DNA of 64,000 nucleotides from Heterodera schachtii (GCA_023374025.1 SIJG01000002.1:278998-342997), one strand, 5' to 3'; counted from the stretch's first letter, positions 1-10,080 are shown. Notes: generated by a model not told the origin, from the letters alone. Translations and numbers: made by a program.

Positions 1-144
1 TTAAAAGAACAATTTTTTTTTTTTAAATCTTGGCAAAAATAATAAAAATGATAGACTAAAAGGCAAAAAATAAAAAATGAATTTTGAAATTGGAGTGTGC
101 TTTTTAAATTATTATTTTTTTGCACAAAAAATATTTGTCCCTAC

Positions 145-2080
145 AGATCGCATATCTTCAGTATGCCGTCCAGACTCAGCAGCAAATTGGCCGGCTTTAT
201 GTCCTTATGAATGATCCGTTTGGTGTGCAAAAAATCCAAACCTGAAAATATCGAAGGGGGAAAGTTGGATGGATTTTGTGGAAATTCATTTTTTTGCAGT
301 CTCCATTTATTTTGGAAAAAAGCATTTATATCAGGATTATAAAGACCAACCAATAAAAAGCACAAAAACAAATTTCAATTTTTTGAAAAACTCAAAAACA
401 AACCATCGATCAGTTGAGTGAAGTAAAGGTGGGCCTGAAAAACAAAATTAAATCAAGAAAATTATTTTTGCTTTTACCTGAAATTCGGGAAGCATTTTCT
501 CAGTGCAATTGTCCAACATTTGTTGGAGGCTGCACACACAAAATTCCATCACTGAAAATTTGGAAAAAAAAATCAGTTGAAAATGTCCGACTGATGGCTG
601 ACCAATGTACAACTTCTGCTTCTCCTCTATCCTGAAAAGGACAAAACATTGAAAAAGAAGTGAAATAAATAATTGAAAAATGTCAAAGGACCTAAAAATG
701 TCGAACACTTTCACCACATTTCGGTGGTTCAGCCGGCGAAGGACGTCAATCTCACGGTGCACATTTTGCTCACCGCCGGGAATTTTGCGCAACCGTTTGT
801 CCTCAAAAGCATTAAAAATTTGATGGAAACGGTGGCATAAAAAAGCGGAAATTGGAATCAAAAAACGGGGAAAAAAATTGTTTTGAAAAAATTCAGAAAA
901 AATGTCGAAAAAATATTATTGATGACATTTCGAGTGCCTTTTTAGGGAGGGGGAAAACCTTGATGATTTTGACGGCTCGCCTCATCAGTGACCGCACATG
1001 GACCACTTCCTTCACTTTGCTGTACGAACCCTCGCCGATCAAATCGCCGAACAAATAACCCTCAATGATTTTGGGCGGCTTCTCCATGAACACCTCCTCT
1101 GAAAGAAAGGTAAAGATTTGTTGAGGAATTGGCAGAATGTTTAAAAGGCAAGACCTAATCAATGTTCGCTTTATACTTTGTTAAAAAATTTCGATTTTGA
1201 CGCGATTTGTTACATATTTTGCCAAAATTGAACAATTTAATGGCACTGTGTTCGCCAGTGGCAATTAGCATAGCCGGTAAAATTTGAAAAAGTTCAACAA
1301 AATTCGTCAAAAATTACATTGGGCTATGAAAGGTTCCGATTCCCCTAATTTGGCCTTGTGAACCGACCATTTGAGTACAGAAAACAGTCGCCGTCTGTGC
1401 CAGGCCGCAAATGGTTCCGTTGTGTTGTGCCCATTTTGACAATGTCCGCATGTGTAACTGATCAATTTGCCATTTTTTGAATTTTGTTTTGAAAAAAAAG
1501 TCATCCCACCAAAAGATTGCTTAAAAACACAGGCCCGTAACCAAGGGGGGAGGGAAAATTCTATTCCAAAGAAAAACCGAAAGCTTGGTTTTTTAGCAAT
1601 TTCGTAAAATTTCTCAAAAAAAATTTCACGACGAACCATCGGTACCAACACCAAATTCCCTTAGCTCACTCAATTTGTCCAAAAATCATAAAGAGTAAAT
1701 GCTTGTCAGAAACTGTAACAAATTGCAGAAAAAGAAAAAAAAGTTTCTGGCCCCCGCCGCTTTTTATTGGTAAGCGTTTTTCTGGTTACGGGCCTAAAAG
1801 GCAAGTTTTGTACTAATCCAATTCAAAACCAAATAAATGCGCATTGGTTTGGATTTACCGAGATCCATGCCGACGAGTGAATTGAGCAAAGCGTCGGCGG
1901 ACGATGCTAACAATGAGAACAATTAATGAAATAAAAAAAAATAAATTCGAACTCACCAACGAACTGTTGGGTCGGAACGTCGCCATTTTGTTGGACGGAA
2001 GCGGCGGCGGCGCCGGCGGTGGAAAAAGTTTGGGCGAATTGTGCGGTCTCTCCACTCGACGAAGGATATTCATTATTCAT
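145..2080 (-). CDS. par-4: LKB1/STK11/PAR-4 serine-threonine kinase, 5' part (partial)
   Basis: Master kinase of the LKB1 family, which phosphorylates AMPK-type kinases and acts in polarity and energy sensing. Eight exons join in phase: 2080-1957, 1906-1859, 1098-959, 801-692, 631-603, 551-478, 434-404, 241-145, all with GT-AG introns. They give 217 full codons. Residues 1-57 are a low-complexity Ala/Ser/Gln N-terminus. The kinase domain starts near residue 72 with glycine loop GEGSYSKV (79-86), ATP-binding Lys101 in AVKIIK, alpha-C Glu121, the LKB1-typical EEKQKLY and [12 protein letters not shown] segments, and catalytic HKDIKPAN (Asp199, Lys201, Asn204). The HKD in place of HRD is normal for LKB1. 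The sequence breaks at the metal-binding Asp217 in KICD-L; no matching acceptor lies in 1-140, so the C-lobe is outside the window. I chose the start at 2080 because its frame (MNNEYPSSS) alone meets exon 2 in phase; the alternative ATG at 2073 does not. Confidence 0.93.
1531..1795. mobile_element. small inverted-end element in par-4 intron 2
   Basis: The ends form a perfect 13-bp inverted repeat, AGGCCCGTAACCA at 1531-1543 and its complement at 1783-1795. The left end runs into a G tract (CCAAGGGGGG), a pattern seen again near 29588. The element is 265 bp, codes for nothing, and sits inside the long second intron of the kinase gene. No clear target duplication was found. Confidence 0.5.
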
Positions 2081-2090
2081 CTACAAAATA
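2081..2090 (-). promoter_or_regulatory. splice acceptor abutting the par-4 start codon
   Basis: On the minus strand the sequence TATTTTGTAG ends immediately before the ATG at 2080. It is either the acceptor of an intron in the 5' UTR or a spliced-leader addition site, as is common for nematode genes. No promoter element can be chosen with confidence upstream. Confidence 0.45.
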
Positions 2091-2458
2091 AAAGCATTGG
2101 AACGGAGGGAGGAGCAGCCTTTAAACGGACGACGAACGGCGGACGGACACTGAAAAATGCCCTCCCTTTTTATTTGTGTGTTCCGCCGTTTGCTTTCTTT
2201 GCTTTTGACGTCACTTCTTAACCCCTCCCCTCCCGGGAATTTAACCCCCAAAAAATGCAATTCATTCGCCAACATTTCCCTTTCGTGCCAAAAAATTGGA
2301 AAAGAAAATCAATCCATTCTCAGGCAAAAAGAGATTTGGAAGTTTTAAAAAGATTTGTGTTTCTGATGATTATTTTTACATGGACACACAAAGGAAATCA
2401 CTTTTTTAGGGTAATCTTAGGCGCTCATAAAGAATTTGACGTCAAAACTTCAAAAATC

Positions 2459-2919
2459 GGTAATAGTTCAGTTTGTCCCCCTTTTTTTTCGAAAAATTTT
2501 TTTATGTTTTCAAAAGTCATGAAAACATGTTTCCAGGGATTTTCGGGGTCGCTGATCACGAACTCGGCATCCCTTCCGACCAATTCCGAATCCCGGACCC
2601 GAATTCGAACAAAAGTTCGAAAATTCAAATTTTTGATTTTCACGTTTTTGGTTCAAGTTTTGTTTAAATACACGGAAAACATTCCCAAAACATAAATATT
2701 GCAACAAACGATCTTTTAAGTCATTTTTAGACCAAAAATGCGAAATTCGAAAATTTGATTTTCGAACTTTTGTTCGAATTCGGGTCCGGGATCCGGAATT
2801 GGTCGAAAGGGGTGCCGGATTCGTGATCAGCGACCCCGAAAACCCTTGGAAACCTGTTTTCATGACTTTTGAAAAAAAAAATTTTTCAAAAAAAGGGGGG
2901 GACAAACTGAACTATTACC
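2459..2919. mobile_element. foldback miniature transposon with 8-bp target duplication (family 1, copy A)
   Basis: A 461-bp palindromic element. The ends are GGTAATAGTTCAGTTTGTCC and its complement. The inner arms are long and nearly complementary, both carrying GCTGATCACGAA / TTCGTGATCAGC and CCGGACCCGAATTCGAAC. It is bounded by a perfect 8-bp direct repeat CAAAAATC at 2451-2458 and 2920-2927. A second copy with a different duplication lies at 51447-51905. No coding capacity. An 8-bp duplication suggests the hAT or P group; the ends alone do not decide. Confidence 0.85.
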
Positions 2920-3115
2920 CAAAAATCTATATTCTTTTATAAATGATTTTCATCGTCGATTTTTGTGTTTTTTCTAAAGAATTTATCCGTATTTTTTACC
3001 TCCTTAATTATGATCTTTAAATTTTTATTTTTTCTTTATTTATTTGCTTGTCATTAGTTCAAATTTATTTTCATTTGTTTAAACAAAAATTCACAAATAA
3101 AAAAACGGTAAAAAT

Positions 3116-3306
3116 TAGAGTTGTACGGGACCGGGAATTTTGGGGAAACCGGGACCGGACTTTTTAGGTTGATAAACCGGGACTTTTTGGCTGGGAAAAT
3201 CGGGAAAAACCGGGACTTTTCACTCCGGTCAAAACTGGTCAAAACCGGGAACGGTACTCAGTTGTACGTGTTTTTCAGTACCAGGTCCCGGTCCCGTAAA
3301 ACTCTA
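3116..3306. mobile_element. hAT-like miniature element built of GGGACCGG words
   Basis: A 191-bp element with inverted ends TAGAGTTGTACGGGACC and GGTCCCGTAAAACTCTA, flanked by a perfect 8-bp direct repeat GTAAAAAT (3108-3115 and 3307-3314). The inside is little more than variants of ACCGGGA repeated many times. The TAGAG-TG-AC end and the 8-bp duplication fit the hAT superfamily. A related truncated block is at 36850-36960. Confidence 0.85.
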
Positions 3307-3314
3307 GTAAAAAT

Positions 3315-3633
3315 CAAAAAAAATTTATAATATTTTTGCATAAATATTTAAATATAGAGTAGCCAGATCACCGAAAGCTTTTCAACGCCCTTTCCACAGG
3401 TCGGCGCTACTCCGGCGCCAACCGCCGATGCGATCGCTACGAATATTCGCCTCCGTCCGGCAATTGTCAATTGCTGTGAAGGCTTGAAGAGACGCTGGAT
3501 CTTAAAATTAAAATTGGAAATATTAAAATTTGAATTTGATTGGTCGGGGATTGCCTTATGCCCACCGCCCCGCCACCCCTCCGTTCCACTCGCTTTCCCC
3601 AAGGGCCACCTTCGTACTCAGTGGGTGAATGTT
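3315..3633. other. stretch without an assignable gene
   Basis: The first 60 bases are AT-rich, then base composition rises to a coding-like level. On the minus strand an open frame runs through 3540-3640 (contains EYEGGPWGKRVERR), but it lacks a recognisable domain and is cut by the element that follows. It could be an old exon; I do not call it a gene. Confidence 0.3.
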
Positions 3634-3642
3634 GGGGTCGGA

Positions 3643-4476
3643 CGTGGTGCGACTTTTGGGGATTTGCAACTTGGGGACCCGACATTTGGGGACCCGATTT
3701 TTAGGGACCCGACATTTAGGGATCGAACGTCATTTGGGGATCCGACATTTGGGGAACCCGTCATTTGGGGACCCGACATTTGGGGATTTAAAAAAAACAA
3801 AAAAATATATTAAAAAATTTTATTTATGTCCAAAATTAGACACAGATAATTCCATTGCATTGCAAGAAAAACAAAATAATATTTTTAAAAATAACTCTAA
3901 TTCCGGACTCACCGCAAGAAAGTAGCATAATTTTGAGCACATACTAACCACAACACAATAGACAAATCACAATACTTTTTTATGTACAGTACATCCTTTA
4001 CAATTTTTATTTAAAACGCCTTTCCCAAGGGCCAATGGGAACACAAATTCGTTAAGGGCATTCAAAAGTTCCAGACCGCTTTTCTGTCTATTGCGTACAG
4101 AAAAAAATGCCGTTTTTTCTGTTTATTATCTTTCGAATGACTTTGTGCGGTGCTTTAAATTAATTTTGTAACAAATTAATTTTTTAATGACTCACTTGCA
4201 AAGTAAATCTCGGTCCGGAAACAGAGTTATTAAAAAAATATTATTTTGTTTTTCTTGCAATGCAATGAATTATCTGTGTCTAATTTTGGACATAAATAAA
4301 AATTTTTAATATATTTTTTTGTTTTTTTTAAATCCCCAAATGTCGGGTCCCCAAATGTCGGGTTCCCCAAATGTCGGATCCCCAAATGACGTTCGATCCC
4401 CAAATGTCGGGTCCCTAAAAGTCGGGTCCCCAAATGTCGGGTCCCCAAGTTGCAAATCCCCAAAAGTCGGGTAGCC
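3643..4476. mobile_element. long-arm foldback element with 9-bp direct repeat (family 2, copy A)
   Basis: An 834-bp element whose arms (about 3650-3925 and 4215-4470) are near-perfect complements. The outer part of each arm repeats the word CATTTGGGGACCCGA about eight times; the inner part carries AACTCTAATTCCGGACTCACC. The repeat GGGGTCGGA occurs at 3634-3642 and 4477-4485, which would be a 9-bp target duplication as in Mutator-like elements, although the outermost 7 bases of the two arms do not match. A truncated copy is at 17665-18303, including the same central segment. No transposase frame. Confidence 0.7.
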
Positions 4477-4485
4477 GGGGTCGGA

Positions 4486-4744
4486 TATGCCGAGTTAGAG
4501 CAGTAACTGTGCCAAGTGGTCATCGACAATCGGACGACTGGGCGAAAAGTGCCAGCGAAAGGCAAAAGGCCGGAGGCGGAAAGGACGAGCCTTTTTTGAG
4601 AATTGGAAAAAGTCGAGAAATGCAAAACGAAATCAAAAATTCAGAACATACAGCACAGAGCACACCACACACCATTACTAGTGCTGTTCGGATCGAAACT
4701 TTCCTGAAATTCGAGACTTGACTCTCGATTAAAATTCGAGCTCT
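4486..4744. other. coding-like flank with a solo hAT-like end
   Basis: Both strands stay open over 4490-4650 without a recognisable product (plus frame contains GHRQSDDWAKSASERQKAG). At 4679 the sequence TAGTGCTGTTCGGATCG resembles the end of the 37245 element and is followed by ATTCGAG / CTCGATT words to about 4742. I see no partner end. Confidence 0.3.
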
Positions 4745-5029
4745 GCTGGAGTTGTCCGTCTGATTTGAAGCCTTGGCAAACCTTGCCCAGGCTATTTCAT
4801 GTGTGATCCCCAGCCGATTTAGCAAGCCATCAAATGCCAATATCAGCAGTACATCTCCCCCCCCCCCCTTCACATGTAGCCTGCCAATCTGAATATCCTC
4901 GGCTCCATTCTGCTCACAATTGATGTCTTCATCGTCCGTTCTGTGGACCATTGCCTCCTCCTCTTCCTCCTCGTCCCAATTTATCTGATCAGTGCATAGA
5001 TCAGCATCGATTGGACGATAATGAGGCTA
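4745..5029 (-). CDS. unrecognised protein-coding exon
   Basis: The minus strand is open from an acceptor-like ACTTTAG just above 5029 down to about 4745. It reads PHYRPIDADLCTDQINWDEE, an acidic run of six Glu, then HRTDDEDINCEQNGAED, four glycines encoded by a run of twelve G, and a hydrophobic segment DVLLILAFDGLLNRLG. Composition and the acceptor argue for a real or recently real exon. I recognise no family. Neighbouring exons were not found, so it may be a gene fragment. The homopolymer makes the frame across it uncertain. Confidence 0.35.
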
Positions 5030-5871
5030 AAGTCGAAGCCAATCACATTCCGAAGTGGTGAACGAAAAGGAAAAACGCGTCATTAATTAGGCATTTCAAA
5101 GTTAAAAAATTACTGATTTTAATACATCGTGTGATTTAACAAAAAATTTCATTCCCAAAAGTCATGAATGATTCTTTTCCCTATAATGATCTGTATCCCT
5201 CCAATCAGTCTTTTCCCCGTCCGATTTCGTCCTCCAATCATTCACTTCAATTCGGGTCGGCTTTTCCCGCTCGCCTCCGTCCGTCGCCATAACTTTCCAT
5301 TGTTTGTTGCCCCCTTTTGCCGTGCCTTTGTTTTTGTCCATTTGTTGCTGTAAGCAACTGAATGCGATTAACAGGTGGTCTTTGTCCGCCATTTGCTGCT
5401 GCATTTGGTGCCTTCCCTCCGTTCCGTCGCGTTTTTCCATTGGGAAAACGGCAAACGACGCGAATAGCCGCAGAGGGGGCGACACCACGAGATGGGCACC
5501 TTTTTAACATTGTTTTTTGATTTGCACTATCCATTCTTCATTTTTACATATTTTATTAAACAGTGGTTGTGGATCAATTATTTACTTAAAGTGAAGCATG
5601 TGATTAATTGCCACGAATTTTTGAGGGCATTGCCATAGATGAAAAAGTTTATTAATAAATTGTTTATGCCATTTTGTGAAGGCAATTTAACAGAAATATT
5701 TTTACAAAGAATTTTTCAATCATTAAAAAAAATTAATTATAATATAATTTTATTTAAAATCATGATGGCACTTTTTCCTCTTTTCCCCCGCCCCTTTTTT
5801 CCAAATTATCCCATTTTGTTTTTGTTCGCCACTTTTTCCACCGGGTTGGTGCCCTCCGGCGCCGTTGTTCA
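5030..5871. other. stretch without an assignable gene
   Basis: A minus-strand open frame at 5162-5488 is rich in Lys, Gln, Glu and Asp (contains MQQQMADKDHLLIAFSCLQQ) and could be a low-complexity protein, but it has no start context, splice partner or domain I can defend. 5500-5760 is AT-rich and empty. Confidence 0.3.
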
Positions 5872-6075
5872 GTCTGTTTGGAAGAATTTTTTGAGACTGA
5901 ACTGCCTCAAAGTGACCAATCGGCCCAAACTTTCGAGCTGTTTGCCGAATTGGACGAGGTCGACTCGGTGCTAACCGATCGAATGTCCGCAGTGATTGCG
6001 CCACCTCCGAGCCCGGCACACCCGAAATTCCAGCAGGCAGAAACACTCATTGACAAATGGATTGGGCCCAAATGA
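5872..6075 (+). CDS. unrecognised terminal exon (hypothetical protein)
   Basis: After an acceptor-like TTGTTCAG the plus strand is open to the TGA at 6073-6075. It encodes about 67 residues with an acidic amphipathic composition, including LEEFFETELPQSDQ, FELFAELDEVDSVL and ending LIDKWIGPK. The pattern of charged and hydrophobic residues is more protein-like than the antisense frame. Upstream exons are not identified; a hydrophobic frame starting at 5764 is out of phase. No family recognised. Confidence 0.35.
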   Translation, partial: VCLEEFFETELPQSDQSAQTFELFAELDEVDSVLTDRMSAVIAPPPSPAHPKFQQAETLIDKWIGPK

Positions 6076-6392
6076 GCACATCCTTAAACTACTAACAATA
6101 AAAAAGCAAATCCCGAACCCAATTTGGGAGCATGAACTCACAAACAACCCAAAGTGTTCAATAATTTTTCGAGACCACAATTTGCCGGGAATCAAGACCG
6201 AAAATCAAAAGCCCACCACAACTATTCTCGAAATCGAAACTCAAAGAACATTAATTATAATATTAACGCAATTAATTAATGTACGGTAGGACTCAATCCC
6301 ATTGTCGTCGACTTTTATCCGCCACTCTCATCTCATTAAAGTCATCAACCCACATGAATTTTTGTTGTGTCCTCGAACTTTTCCCTCTTCAG

Positions 6393-6935
6393 AAACTGTA
6401 TTTGGACAAAAAAGACAAATCTACGGGACAAGTGCACCAACAGCAGAAGGCCAACAAAGGGCCGTTGCGTCGGTTACGCGCCTTTTTTAAGAGGGTTCTA
6501 TTGGAGAAGAAAATTGATGGCATTGTGCAAGTGTACAAGAAGATAAAGGACAGCCCCGGAGGGTGGGGTGTTCTCGTCCAAAAAACATTCACCGAAATGG
6601 TGCTGGCCAAACAGTTCAGCGAGGGAAGTACCGACGAGTCGCGCAAAAACTGCCAACAGCACTGAAATTGATCAGAGACGGAGGGGGCAAAGTTGGAGAA
6701 GTTCAGTTGGACAAGGTCTAGGCCGTTCGAAAGCAATTGGTCCTTGGTGAAAAGTGCAGCACAATCGCTGGTGGCACTGTTCAAGGGCAATGCCGGAGGC
6801 GAAAAGGCCCGGATGAGAAGAACGGAGACCTTTTTGCGAGTGCTAAAAACGTTTGCCATGGATGGCAATGCATTGGAAGGAGGGGCAGGTAAAAATGTTT
6901 GGTGCATGGGGCAAATGCAAATGGTAATTCAATAG
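6393..6935 (+). pseudogene. unrecognised gene or gene relic, frame broken near 6660
   Basis: After an acceptor TTTCCCTCTTCAG the plus strand encodes about 90 residues of a Lys/Glu-rich helical sequence (KLYLDKKDKSTGQ, FFKRVLLEKKIDGIVQVYKK, VLVQKTFTEMVLAKQF) to a stop at 6663-6665. Protein-like sequence then resumes in a different frame to about 6890 (SLVKSAAQSLVALFKGN, ETFLRVLKTFAMDGNALEGG). The shift could be a short unseen intron, such as 6630-6660 with GT..CAG, or a real frameshift. The 172-residue minus-strand frame at 6389-6907 looks like its antisense. No family recognised. Confidence 0.35.
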
Positions 6936-6974
6936 CGTGCCGGGTCGTTTCGTTAAGTGTCACTATGGGCGTTT

Positions 6975-7110
6975 TGTTAAGAGTGCCAATTGAAAAATAA
7001 AGCTCCCCACTGAATTAGAGCCCCCCTCTGAAATAAAGCCCCCCCCCTTTTGAGGTGGGTTAAAAATAGAGCCCCCGGGGTCTCTATTACAATAAATACG
7101 GTATTAAAAA
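6975..7110. repeat. C-rich word repeat
   Basis: The words AAATAAAGCCCCCC / AGAGCCCCC recur four times with interrupted A/T spacers, ending with ACAATAAATACGGTATTA. It looks like part of a word-rich miniature element; no paired end was identified. Confidence 0.4.
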
Positions 7111-8180
7111 TTAATGCATTGTTTTTTTTGATGGCACAAAAGGAATAATCTCCTAAGAAAATCTGAGGTTTTTGTCATTTTAAGGGGAAATTATTTATTT
7201 CCTTTATTCGATCAAAAAAATTAGAACATATTTTTAACATTTTTAATTTTTCACAAGAAATTTTTATAAATTATCAAAAATTCTCAAAAAATATAGAAAA
7301 AAATGCCAAAAAGTCTAAAATATGTACTAAATATGTATGTATAAAATTCTGAATATGTAAATGTTATAAAAACTCCCAAATATATAAAAATATGTAAATA
7401 AATAAAAGTCCCAATTTTTTCATATGCACTGTAGGCAAAAAATAGCAATTATTTTTGCCAAAAATGACCATTTTTAGGCACTTTGGGTCAATTTAAAAAA
7501 ACAAAGAGATTTTGCTGACTTTAGATAGGCACTGCCAGGGAACCTTTCCTTAAAAACAATCAAAATACCGTATTTCATATCAAAATACAGTATTTATAAA
7601 ACACAACAAAAACACCATTTTCATGAAATATTAGCCAAATACCGTGTTTCATGAAATAAAAGCAAAGTACCGTATTTACAAAAATGTAATCAAAATACCG
7701 TATTGAAATAGTACCCAAACACAGTAAATTAAAAATACAATGAATGCCGTATTTCATAAACTAAGTCAATATCGTCTAACAAAAATTAATTGTCTTTATC
7801 GGCGCCGCATTCACTTGTCATTGTGTTCATTTGTTCTCATTGCTAAGAACCGCACAAAGCACTAATTGATGCCAAAAGAAACTACGATTTTAACCCTCCT
7901 GCTGATTGAGGCTTTTAAAAATATCAATTAGCAAGCTCTCTGTATGTATGCATTTATCAATAAATGATTGTTTTGGAGGGAAAATTTCAACAAATGTATG
8001 ATGAAGAGAAACATGCAGAAAATAAGTGAAAGGAGTGGCCGACCAGCAGAGATTGAAAATGGCATTGATAAAATTTTAATTCTTCTAATGAAAATGTCTG
8101 TCGCTTAATTCTCTTTCTCTGTTTTTCCACTGTTTGTTCAGAAACCCTTTAATTGTCGGTTTGACAATTTTTGCATTTAT
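7111..8180. repeat. AT-rich stretch with TACCGTATTT words, no gene
   Basis: Between 7565 and 7760 the word TACCGTATTT and close variants (ACAGTATTT, ACCGTGTTTC, GCCGTATTTC) occur about eight times, separated by AAAAGCAAA-like spacers. 7320-7440 has AAATATGTA words. The rest is AT-rich. No open frame is convincing. Confidence 0.45.
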
Positions 8181-8194
8181 GTACAATGCGAATA

Positions 8195-8225
8195 ATGATA
8201 TGTATATATAAAGAGAAATATTCAA
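8195..8225 (+). promoter_or_regulatory. candidate TATA-type promoter
   Basis: TGTATATATAAAGAG stands in a region of mixed composition about 640 bp upstream of the dynein light chain start. A short ATG frame (MRVLTVVLSHTH) begins near 8258 but ends quickly. It is only a sequence match to a TATA box. Confidence 0.25.
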
Positions 8226-8844
8226 GTGTTGCATCATTCGCCTTCAAAACACAAACAATGCGTGTGTTGACTGTTGTCCTTTCCCACACACATCGCATTC
8301 ACATTTGAGTTTCAATAATCATTCATCAGTTACATACATCGAAAACATTCTAATCCTAAAAACATTGTTACTCAAATCCTAAAAACTTATTGTTACTCAA
8401 CTGTCAAATAAGCTGTGTGTTTTCACTTCTTCATCAAATGACTCATTTCTTTTATGTGTCCATTTTTTGTTTAATGAGTGTGATTTCAAATTATGAATCC
8501 CATCAACTGACCACTCTCGGTTTCTTCTTAGGCCAACATTTTTTTCTTCAATATTAAGGCTGCTTTCTTGAAATATCAATCAAAATCTTAAATTGGATCA
8601 AAAATCTCTTGTAAAGCATTAAGGCAACACAAAAAAGAATTGTACTTTTTCCAGACATAAGCATCTAAATTCTCTAGACATTTACGCGCTCGATTGATAT
8701 CAAGAAAGTAGACTTTATACAGCAAGAATAAGTCATTGCCTCTTTTTCAATCTATTATTAATTTTAGTGCATTTCCTTTAATTTATTTGCTTTCTGAACA
8801 ATTGAAATTGCAAACATATTTAAGCAGTTTGATGTAGTTGAAGC

Positions 8845-9698
8845 ATGTCCTTGCAGTGCCTAACACAGGAAGAAGTGAACACAATTTGCAAAGACGTCCT
8901 CGAAAGTGAGTGTAGTGCCAAAACTTATGATTTTTTACGAACAATTGGGCACTCAAATTCTAAAGGCACTAATATTTAAATCGTTTGTGTTTTTTAACTC
9001 CTCTCCTCTCCCTTTAAGATCTGATCGGTGCCTCAACCTATCAGCATACCGAAGCAGTACGTTTTCCGCTTAAAATTGTTTTGTGATTGGTGGTCAGACA
9101 CAGCCTTTGCGAGGTGTACGCAAAAATGAATTGCCATTTGGGCTTTTTGTTTTTGGCATGAAAAGTTTGCATCACTTTGTTTCACAGGTTTATTTATGTT
9201 TTCCTTTTTCTATTTCCCCTAATTTGGGTGAAATTCCCCTCAAAGTTCGTCAATGATCGGAAAGCTAAAGTAAATGTGGGAACTTGTTCTTGTTTTGAGT
9301 TTTTCAATGCTAAATTTTCTGAAAAGATTCGGTTTGAGCATTTTAATTTACTATTAATGGAAAACTCGCAAAGGCTGATTGTGAGTCTGGCAATGAGAAT
9401 GTGCCAAACAATTTGTGTGTAAAAGCCAAAAAAAGTCCCTGTTTTTTTCAGGTAAAATGGAACCAAAGTGTCGTTGAGGCGAGTTTGTGTTTTCTCGGCG
9501 GGGAGGAACCGAACTTAACCGACGCAAATTTAGAAAATCACCGCCAGATTGGTCCAGCTTCAAAAACCCTATAAATATTGCGTGAGTTTGGGCTTTTAAC
9601 TGTGTTCAAATTTTGACAATTCATCCATTTTCGTTTAGGTGTGTGTAATTTTGATGCAAACGGTTTGTTTTGTTTTTAATAAAGTACCAAAAATCTGA
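8845..9698 (+). CDS. Tctex-type (DYNLT) dynein light chain, 3' end uncertain
   Basis: Light chain of cytoplasmic dynein, a cargo and intermediate-chain adaptor. Exons in phase: 8845-8905, 9019-9056, 9452-9478, 9534-9581 and from 9639. Residues 1-20 (MSLQCLTQEEVNTICKDVLE) match the family's EV..I..E first helix; then NLIGASTYQHTEA, VKWNQSVVE and ITARLVQLQKPYKYCV align with the Tctex core (family GG.AYQH.KVNQWT..VVE..L..L.KPFKY.VTCVIMQ). Intron 3 (9479-9533) has a GC donor, GAG then GCGAGT. The product then reads CVILMQ, where the family continues with GLHTASSCFWD and a last strand. Here the frame runs to a TGA at 9696-9698, with AATAAA at 9678. A stretch near 9741-9785 (CLENKFHFLMLMIF) could be a remnant or last exon of the missing C-terminal strand, but I cannot splice it in phase. 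Confidence 0.72.
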
Positions 9699-9878
9699 TA
9701 AATGTCAATAAAAGGAGTCCACTGAAATTGGAAAACAGTGTGTCTTGAAAACAAATTCCATTTTCTAATGCTAATGATTTTTGCGGGAGTCAACACAAAT
9801 TATACAAGGGAGGGGATTTAAATGAGCAAATGGAAATGGAAATCGGTTTGGCAGACTTTGGGGACCGCGAATTTACGG

Positions 9879-9912
9879 CACAATCGAACATTTCCCACAA
9901 TCGAACATTTCC
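9879..9912. repeat. perfect 17-bp tandem duplication
   Basis: CACAATCGAACATTTCC occurs twice in direct succession (9879-9895 and 9896-9912), just below the stop codon of the minus-strand reading frame that ends at 9920. Confidence 0.9.
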
Positions 9913-10080
9913 ATCTCCTTTAGGGTTCGGGTGCGGGTCTTAGCGTTGCGTCCATGTGCTTTTGGGACCGACGGTGTGACAACTCATTCGTCGTCCGTTG
10001 GGAGAGCAAAGCCGTGACCGGTAGGGGGAGGGAGGGACAGATTTCATTTTGACTTTTCGTATTATCGGAATGATCCAAAT

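Noticed and set aside
1307..1654. 115-residue minus-strand frame
   Set aside because: It lies in par-4 intron 2 and overlaps an inverted-end element; no coding features.
3650..3790. CRISPR-like array of short repeats
   Set aside because: Units are directly adjacent without unique spacers, the array is mirrored in inverted orientation, and the DNA is eukaryotic.
3629..4625. Repetitive GTRHLGTRHLGI-type proteins
   Set aside because: Translations of the CATTTGGGGACCCGA array in the two arms of a foldback element.
6389..6907. 172-residue open frame on the minus strand
   Set aside because: Its composition (many Cys, Phe, Ser, Pro) looks like the antisense of the Lys/Glu-rich plus-strand sequence, and it has no domain or start context.
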